DNA of 64,000 nucleotides from Lanius collurio (taxonomy: Eukaryota; Chordata; Aves; Passeriformes; Laniidae): NCBI GenBank assembly GCA_020086605.1, contig JACBWW010000004.1, forward strand, positions 27,102,906 through 27,166,905, in the 5' to 3' direction. A model generated the notes under the pieces. The model worked only from the letters and a program-made list of their open reading frames with translations, did not search any database and was not told where the DNA came from. The translations under genes and the position numbers were made by a program. Shown in pieces: positions 57,976 to 64,000 of the stretch (the first letter of the stretch is position 1; each line of letters starts with the position of its first letter).

Positions 57976-60900
57976 AATATAGTCTTCAGGACACTCTCAA
58001 AGGACACTACTAAATTTTGCCATATTTTCATGTCAGCTATTTTTTGGTTTTTTTTTTTTACTACTTTGGGCTGAACTGTAACACAGAAGGTTGCTGAAGC
58101 CCTGTGTATATCTCTCCTTGCTTTTGGCTAGATGACAAGGCACTGTTCTGGATTTGGTCTAAATTGCCTTCTTTTGCACAGTAAAATGCAGGTTTTGTAA
58201 TTCTGTAGGTTAATGTAATTCTTTAGCTGTTAAACCAAAGAGAAAAGCTGTTTGTATCTGGGAGTGTTAACAAGACACACAAGACACTGACTGCTTAAAC
58301 TCCAGCTGAATTCAGGATCCCTGTGGATGCTGGCTGCTTGGAACAGGATTCCTTTTAAGAAGGTCTCAAGGCGTTCTCTGCTGCCGCCTCCTTACTCAAC
58401 CAGAAGGCACAGCTGGAGGCTGCTGGGCTTCACCTGTACTGTGAGGGGCAGTTCTTTGGATTGTGTTCACTGGGTGGATTTTCCATTTCCCTTGGGAAAA
58501 TCTTCAGAGTTATGACCAAGTCAGCTCCAGGGTCACTCAGGCATGGTGGTGCTGTACATGAAAACAATTTTGGTAACTATGCCACACAGACTGCTGCTGT
58601 CCAGCACAGTGTAGATGCTTGCCTAATGATCACTAAAGAGGGATGCAGTCTTATATCTCACCTAGAAGATGACTGGAGCCCTGAGAGTCTGATGATCCTC
58701 ACTTCTTCATTCACACATTGCTTTTTTTGACTTTGATTTTCCCTGACATTGGAAAAGAACATTGATCAGACTTAGGTCCTCTGGACAGTACTTTCCCAAG
58801 GTCTGGACTCCTTGAAACAGTTACTGATAAAATTTATAGCTGTGTTAGGCTCTTTTCTCAGCTAATGTAATAAAAGAGGCCTTAATGCCAAGGGATGTCA
58901 AGTCAGCTCACTCTGGTGTACAACAGCCCAGATGTGTAAAAATTGCAGTGCTGGATAGGATGGATGAAAGAAGCATCTCAGAATGGTAATGCAGATACCT
59001 CAAAGAGTCTTGCTTTCTCTTTATCATGCAGCAGTGGTATAAAAGAGACACAGCATATATATCCAAAAGGCTTTTGGCATGAATTCTCCAGAAGTGTAAT
59101 GAAGTTACAGACATTTTAAGTATCATTTTAAACCACAGAGCTGATATAAAATACTTGAGAAGGAGAACAAAGAACTGGTGTTCTAATAACTAAACTAAGC
59201 ATTTAAAAATAAATACAAAAGCACAAAACACTTTCTGTGTGGTATTTGGTCCCTGAGAGGTTGCAAAGAGGCTGGTTTTGTCTTTATTTTCTGGTTCTGC
59301 AGACTGTGCTCTAAAAAAAGAACTTGTCTCAGAGTCCAAGAGCAAGTCATCTGTAAAGTTCATTTTAATGATGGAATGCAGATTGTTGCTCATTCATTTT
59401 TTGTATATGTTCTGCTTATCTTCACAAAGGTAAACATCTCTGGAATGTCACTATTAAAATATTTAGAATGCTATTTCTAGCCATCACTGCCTATGATCTG
59501 ACTGCTTTATTTACATTATATTTCCATTTGCTAAGGAAATCAGAAGTTTCTAAAGTGAATGTCATGTACAGCAAATGTGCTGGAGTAGTAATTTAAGCAT
59601 TCTCATATTTGAGGTGAAAAATATACATTTTCTAAATTTTCTACTATTCAGAAACTTTCTGCTACTCTTTTAGTTTTCCCGTGTTGTGACTCAGAATTTT
59701 TTATAAACAATGCTTTCATTTCACAAACATGATTTTATTTTATTGGACAATATTTCTATTGTAAAAGTGCTAAATGTAACTATGTCACTTTAAAAAGTCT
59801 TTCAATCACTCACATCAAGCTCTGGGTACATAGTTATCATTATAAATCATACCTTTCTTAAGTGAAAAATTGCTACACAATAACAAATTGATTCCCCATC
59901 CTTTAAAATGTACCTCTCACTTCTCAACCCCCAAAGCTGAAAAACTGATGAGTTTTGCAGAAGGCTTTCCTCCTTTAATAAAATTGATGTAATAGCTGCC
60001 TTTAGTCCACAGCAACTGGGCACCTGGCTGGATGAAATGAGTGGTGTCTGCTAGTTCCTTTCTTCTTGTCGCCAGCTCTTCTAGGTGTACTGCAACATTT
60101 CAATGAATGAGGAAATCCTGGAATCTCTTCACCTGACTGTGGATTTCTATTATTGAAAAAGATTGTCCCACACACTGTTACCAACACTTTCCTTTCTCTT
60201 CTGAAAATGTTCACTGCCTAAGCCAGCAACAATCAAGATCAATAGAAAAGAAAGGAAATGCCCTGTCCTGTGTCCTCCTGGTTACTCACTAAATGCAACA
60301 CTAATAGTCCTCATGCTAGATTCTTATTTTTTCCCTTTCATTTTCCCCTTACAGTATTGAGAGTTATTCTGTTTTAACTGTGCTGACAGCCCATAGATGT
60401 CTCTCCAGGTATATAGGAATGTGTACACCCACGTAGTTCACTGGCATTCTTCCAGGAAAACCCTGGTCTGAATCTCTTGCACTTTGAAATCTGCACAGGT
60501 ATGCTCACAAAAGCAAGCCTATCTTCCCAATCAATGCAGTTGTGCTTCTCTTAAGGTACCCTAAAGGTCTTCTACAAATTATTTCTGACTGAGTGAAGCA
60601 ACCACAAAGAACAAAATCTGCTCTGAGCTTTGATCTGGTAACCCAATCCCCACAGGTGTCAGAAGGACTGATACGCAATTGTTTTTGAGCTAAGTCATAT
60701 ACAGGAATGCCCTTTGCCTCACTAGGATTATCAGTAAATCTCAGGATACAAATATAAAAGTTCAGCTTTACCTGCAAGCAAACAAAAATACTGTGATATA
60801 CCATAAGGGTATTATATCTTGTGCACAGAAGGCTGCAATGGAACAGCTTTTCTGAGCCTGAGCAGAGGCACACAAAATTCACCACCACCATTTAATACAA

Positions 60901-61164
60901 TCAGGCAGACACAAAACAGGCAGAGTCTCAGAATTCACTCTATCAAAAATCGAGGTAGGACACAAATGACACAAGCACTTGAATTTTGAAAGATACAAAG
61001 TAGGGAAACTTGAAGTATTTCAGAATTGCTTCTACCTGTTGGATTCACTCTGAGAGTTTCTAAATTACAAGGAAACTTTACCTTTAAATACTGCTCAGTT
61101 GAGCAATACTCTATCATGGTTAACTATCTTAGCTCTTCATAGAGCCCTCAGCAACACAGCACCT

Positions 61165-61186
61165 TATTAGTCCTGTAGGACTAATA
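61165..61186. repeat. 22-bp near-palindrome
   Basis: The arms TATTAGTCCT (61165-61174) and AGGACTAATA (61177-61186) are exact reverse complements with a 2-base spacer, GT. Confidence 0.9.
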
Positions 61187-62608
61187 TAACAGAAGATTTT
61201 ACTAATAACCCATTCAATAGAATTGGCTCTGGGCACAGAGGCATTCTGGTCAGATTTTTCAAAGCCATTTCATTACACCCCCAAAATCAGTGATGTGTGC
61301 ATCTGAGGACCTGAGAAAAGCACTGCCTAAGATCACTACAGGTGTTAGAGAGTGCTGGATTTCCCAAGTCAAAGTTGGTGCCTAAGAAATGGATCCTCTT
61401 TAGCGTCATCGGACTATTACTCGAAGATAGCTGATCAGTTCCTGTGAAAATAGTTTTACGTTTTTTTCAGTCAAACTCCAAATGAATAGATAAAAATTGC
61501 AATTCTGAGTATATGAATCAGTTACTGTGTGTCAGCAGCTTTCCAGCAACCATCCAGCTGTGTTTCTTAGCCTCGGGTAAATACCCGGCAATTCCAGGTA
61601 TCTTACCTGCCCAGCAAAGGAAGCTTGAGCTATTTCAAATTTAACCCAAAATAAGTCTTGACAAAGAAAACCTTTTCCTTAAGTAGTTGCCAAAAATCAC
61701 AGCCCACCCTACAGTTTTGCAACCAGTCCATATGGTCAGGCTGTAACTGCAGTTTCTATGGTCTTGGAGAGCCTGGTGAGGGGATCTAAATTTCAGTTTG
61801 GGGTAATAGCCTGCATTTGTCAGGAACTTCTTAGGCACTTGCCAGCCCTGTTTTGTGATTTCAGTCAGATGAGTGCAATGCTTGTGTGTGCATTGGCCTG
61901 CTCATTGGAGGGATGAGGTGCCAAACTCCCAGTGGTGATTAGTCTCGAGAGAAGAGTCAAGCAGCTAAATACTCTTTTGTCAATGCAAACCTGAGCTACC
62001 AAATGGAGTCGTTGTGGTCTACCCCCTAGCTTAAACAAACACCAACTGAAACTTGTCACATATAACACCTAATTTTGTCAAAGTCTGCCTCAAACATACT
62101 CAGCCTTCACTTTATCAAAAATGCTTTTGCCAGAAACAGCAGGTTAGAAACTGGAATAAAATGAATCAGAATATCAAGAAAGAAGAGGTGCTTTTTTCAG
62201 AGTGAATTAATAATTGCCATTTTCAGAGTTGTTGGAACATTACCAAGGATAAAAGACTAACACAAAGACTTGTACAGAGAGACCCTCTTTCATAACCCTA
62301 GTAGGAGCAAGCATCTAAAGGAGAGGTCAGATGCATTTACTGGATGTACTTTAGCAAGTTTAAATAGAGAAACAGTGAAAGAACTTTTATAACAATTTAT
62401 ATGAGCTCAACAGTGATTGCATTTTAACAGCTGCTCTAGGTCCTCTGGGCCACTGGAATTTAATGGAGTCAGTTTTTCTGCTGAAAGAAACGATTAAATT
62501 GTTCTCATAGAGTCCTTGAAAAGGTGTCAGTATGGACAGCTGGAAATTTAGGATCTAACAGCTTCAGCGCTGGAAAAAAAACAAAACATCACTGTTTTAC
62601 ATCCCCCT

Positions 62609-63008
62609 NNNNNNNNNNNNNNNNNNNNNNNNNNNNNNNNNNNNNNNNNNNNNNNNNNNNNNNNNNNNNNNNNNNNNNNNNNNNNNNNNNNNNNNNNNNN
62701 NNNNNNNNNNNNNNNNNNNNNNNNNNNNNNNNNNNNNNNNNNNNNNNNNNNNNNNNNNNNNNNNNNNNNNNNNNNNNNNNNNNNNNNNNNNNNNNNNNNN
62801 NNNNNNNNNNNNNNNNNNNNNNNNNNNNNNNNNNNNNNNNNNNNNNNNNNNNNNNNNNNNNNNNNNNNNNNNNNNNNNNNNNNNNNNNNNNNNNNNNNNN
62901 NNNNNNNNNNNNNNNNNNNNNNNNNNNNNNNNNNNNNNNNNNNNNNNNNNNNNNNNNNNNNNNNNNNNNNNNNNNNNNNNNNNNNNNNNNNNNNNNNNNN
63001 NNNNNNNN
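62609..63008. other. Assembly gap (N), 400 bases
   Basis: Unresolved sequence of exactly 400 Ns. The flanks show nothing that explains it beyond an A-rich stretch on the left. Open frames that cross it are meaningless. Confidence 1.
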
Positions 63009-64000
63009 GCCCAAAGCAAGCTCATTCTGCTAAGAACAGAGGTTAAGGGGGTACACACTGTCTCTACACTACGTGCTTGCCTTTCAAGAGAAGGGACAAA
63101 TTGCTCATAAGCATAGTGAAATGGAACCATTAAAACAAAAGCAAATTTTATAGAGGAAAATTTCATATAGTTGCTTCACCTTCCAAACACTCTGTTCATC
63201 TGATAATTTTCATTTGGCTTTTCGTTTGTACGTTTTAAAGATTTTATTGTTGCATAATGACAGCTATGTGAAGAATGGTCACACATACCTAGGCAATGAA
63301 AAACTGAAAGGAAAGATGCAGATCATTTACCAAATACCTAGACTGTGAGTCAATATATTTTTGGATGCCTCAAGTTTTACCAGTGTGTGATGGAAATTAT
63401 GAAAATTGAGGACAGCATAGCTACTTACTCCTGTTAAATTATGGTTTAGAATTAAACCAAATGATTCAAAACTTAAATCAGTAAAATAACAGAGACACAG
63501 TCACGCACAAACAATAAAAATAAAAAGAAAAGGCAAATGATAAAAGAATAGAGTGGATTTGTAAAGGAGTTTGCTTGCTGCAAGGGGATTAAAAAACTCT
63601 GCAATCTATAATCTTAGCTTGTCAGAAATTGTCTGAAAGTCTATTTAGCGACCAAAGAGACTTGTCTAATTCATTCACCATTTTTATCATTTGACTGTTA
63701 TGCTCTGTTTCCCAGCTGGAGAGTAAACATGCCAAAAGTTGACATTCTAAGTAGCTCTAAAAGTATTTAAATCCCAGACATATTTTTTAAGCAAATTGCA
63801 AATTTGGCTTCCCCACTTCAGAAGATACCAAAGGGCATGTGGCTCGGCCAGTCTCCAAACTGGCTGTGATACCTAGGAGGAGTTTACCTAAAACTGATTC
63901 TTTCATAGAGTCAGCAAGCAATCCAAAAATGGTAGCAATATTTTTGGAAATTCTGGTTTTGATCCACCATAGGGAAAAAACAAAAAAAAGTAATGACTTT
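63009..64000. other. AT-rich unique DNA, no gene seen
   Basis: No gene, RNA or recognisable repeat is seen in the last kilobase. Confidence 0.5.

Larger units (their letters stand above)
52741..62608. other. AT-rich unique DNA, no gene seen
   Basis: About 9.9 kb with no supported gene, RNA or interspersed repeat. It includes the small palindromes at 53620-53640 and 61165-61186, the tandem duplication at 56521-56572, the inverted repeat at 57197-57250 and the A-rich tract at 57901-57975. The longest open frame is 128 codons (minus, 60891-60505) and is unrecognised. Confidence 0.5.

Noticed and set aside
1..64000. CRISPR arrays, operons, phage or bacterial defence genes
   Set aside because: There are no evenly spaced repeats, no ribosome-binding-site and long-frame organisation, and CR1 elements show the DNA is from a vertebrate genome.
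1..64000. tRNA, rRNA, snRNA or snoRNA genes
   Set aside because: I looked for tRNA A/B-box and T-loop signatures, U6/7SK-like starts and rRNA blocks, and saw none I could support by eye. A covariance-model scan would settle this.

Overview
This window looks like gene-poor vertebrate nuclear DNA, most likely from a bird and plausibly a songbird. The evidence is the repeat content: at least thirteen pieces of CR1 non-LTR retrotransposon (LINE) sequence. Several end in the avian CR1 3' signature, a 'CCCTTCCAAC..AACCATTCTATGATTCTA' type end with an 8-bp terminal repeat and no poly(A) tail. There is also one GC-rich avian-style retroviral LTR. The background is AT-rich and most reading frames are broken within 60-140 codons. 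I see no bacterial, phage or organelle signature, and no exon or RNA gene that I can support. The window is therefore intergenic, or inside a very large intron. The assembly has two N gaps (29737-30093 and 62609-63008).

Layout. 1-905 is a minus-strand CR1 piece covering the reverse transcriptase region. 906-5130 is unique AT-rich DNA with a compound microsatellite and three short CR1 pieces. 5131-14284 is about 9 kb with no recognisable interspersed repeat; it holds a G-rich tract, a (CA)n run and a 23-T run with an antisense poly(A) signal. 14285-15168 holds two CR1 3' ends in the same orientation. 15169-21590 is unique apart from two CR1 scraps. 21591-21952 is a retroviral LTR. 21953-30354 is unique with one strong hairpin, candidate conserved non-coding DNA and gap 1, whose left edge is a 16-bp inverted repeat. 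CR1 copies follow at 30355-30945 (plus) and 33530-33995 (minus). The largest element is a 2.5-kb minus-strand CR1 at 38070-40545 that runs from mid-endonuclease through reverse transcriptase to the 3' end, with its catalytic FADD changed to FADN. 40546-51978 holds a three-unit tandem repeat, a 28-bp palindrome, a CR1 tail and a GC-rich island of unknown origin. 51979-52740 is another minus-strand CR1. From 52741 to the end is AT-rich unique DNA with several small palindromes and gap 2.

The CR1 copies are dead, 5'-truncated insertions, and nothing here works together as a gene system. The most useful anomaly is a 238-bp tract, gapless with only 3 mismatches, shared by the CR1 copies at 38548-38785 and 52471-52708. 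The flanking homologous CR1 sequence in the two copies is far more diverged. This suggests gene conversion or an assembly artefact. I found no convincing undescribed biological system.
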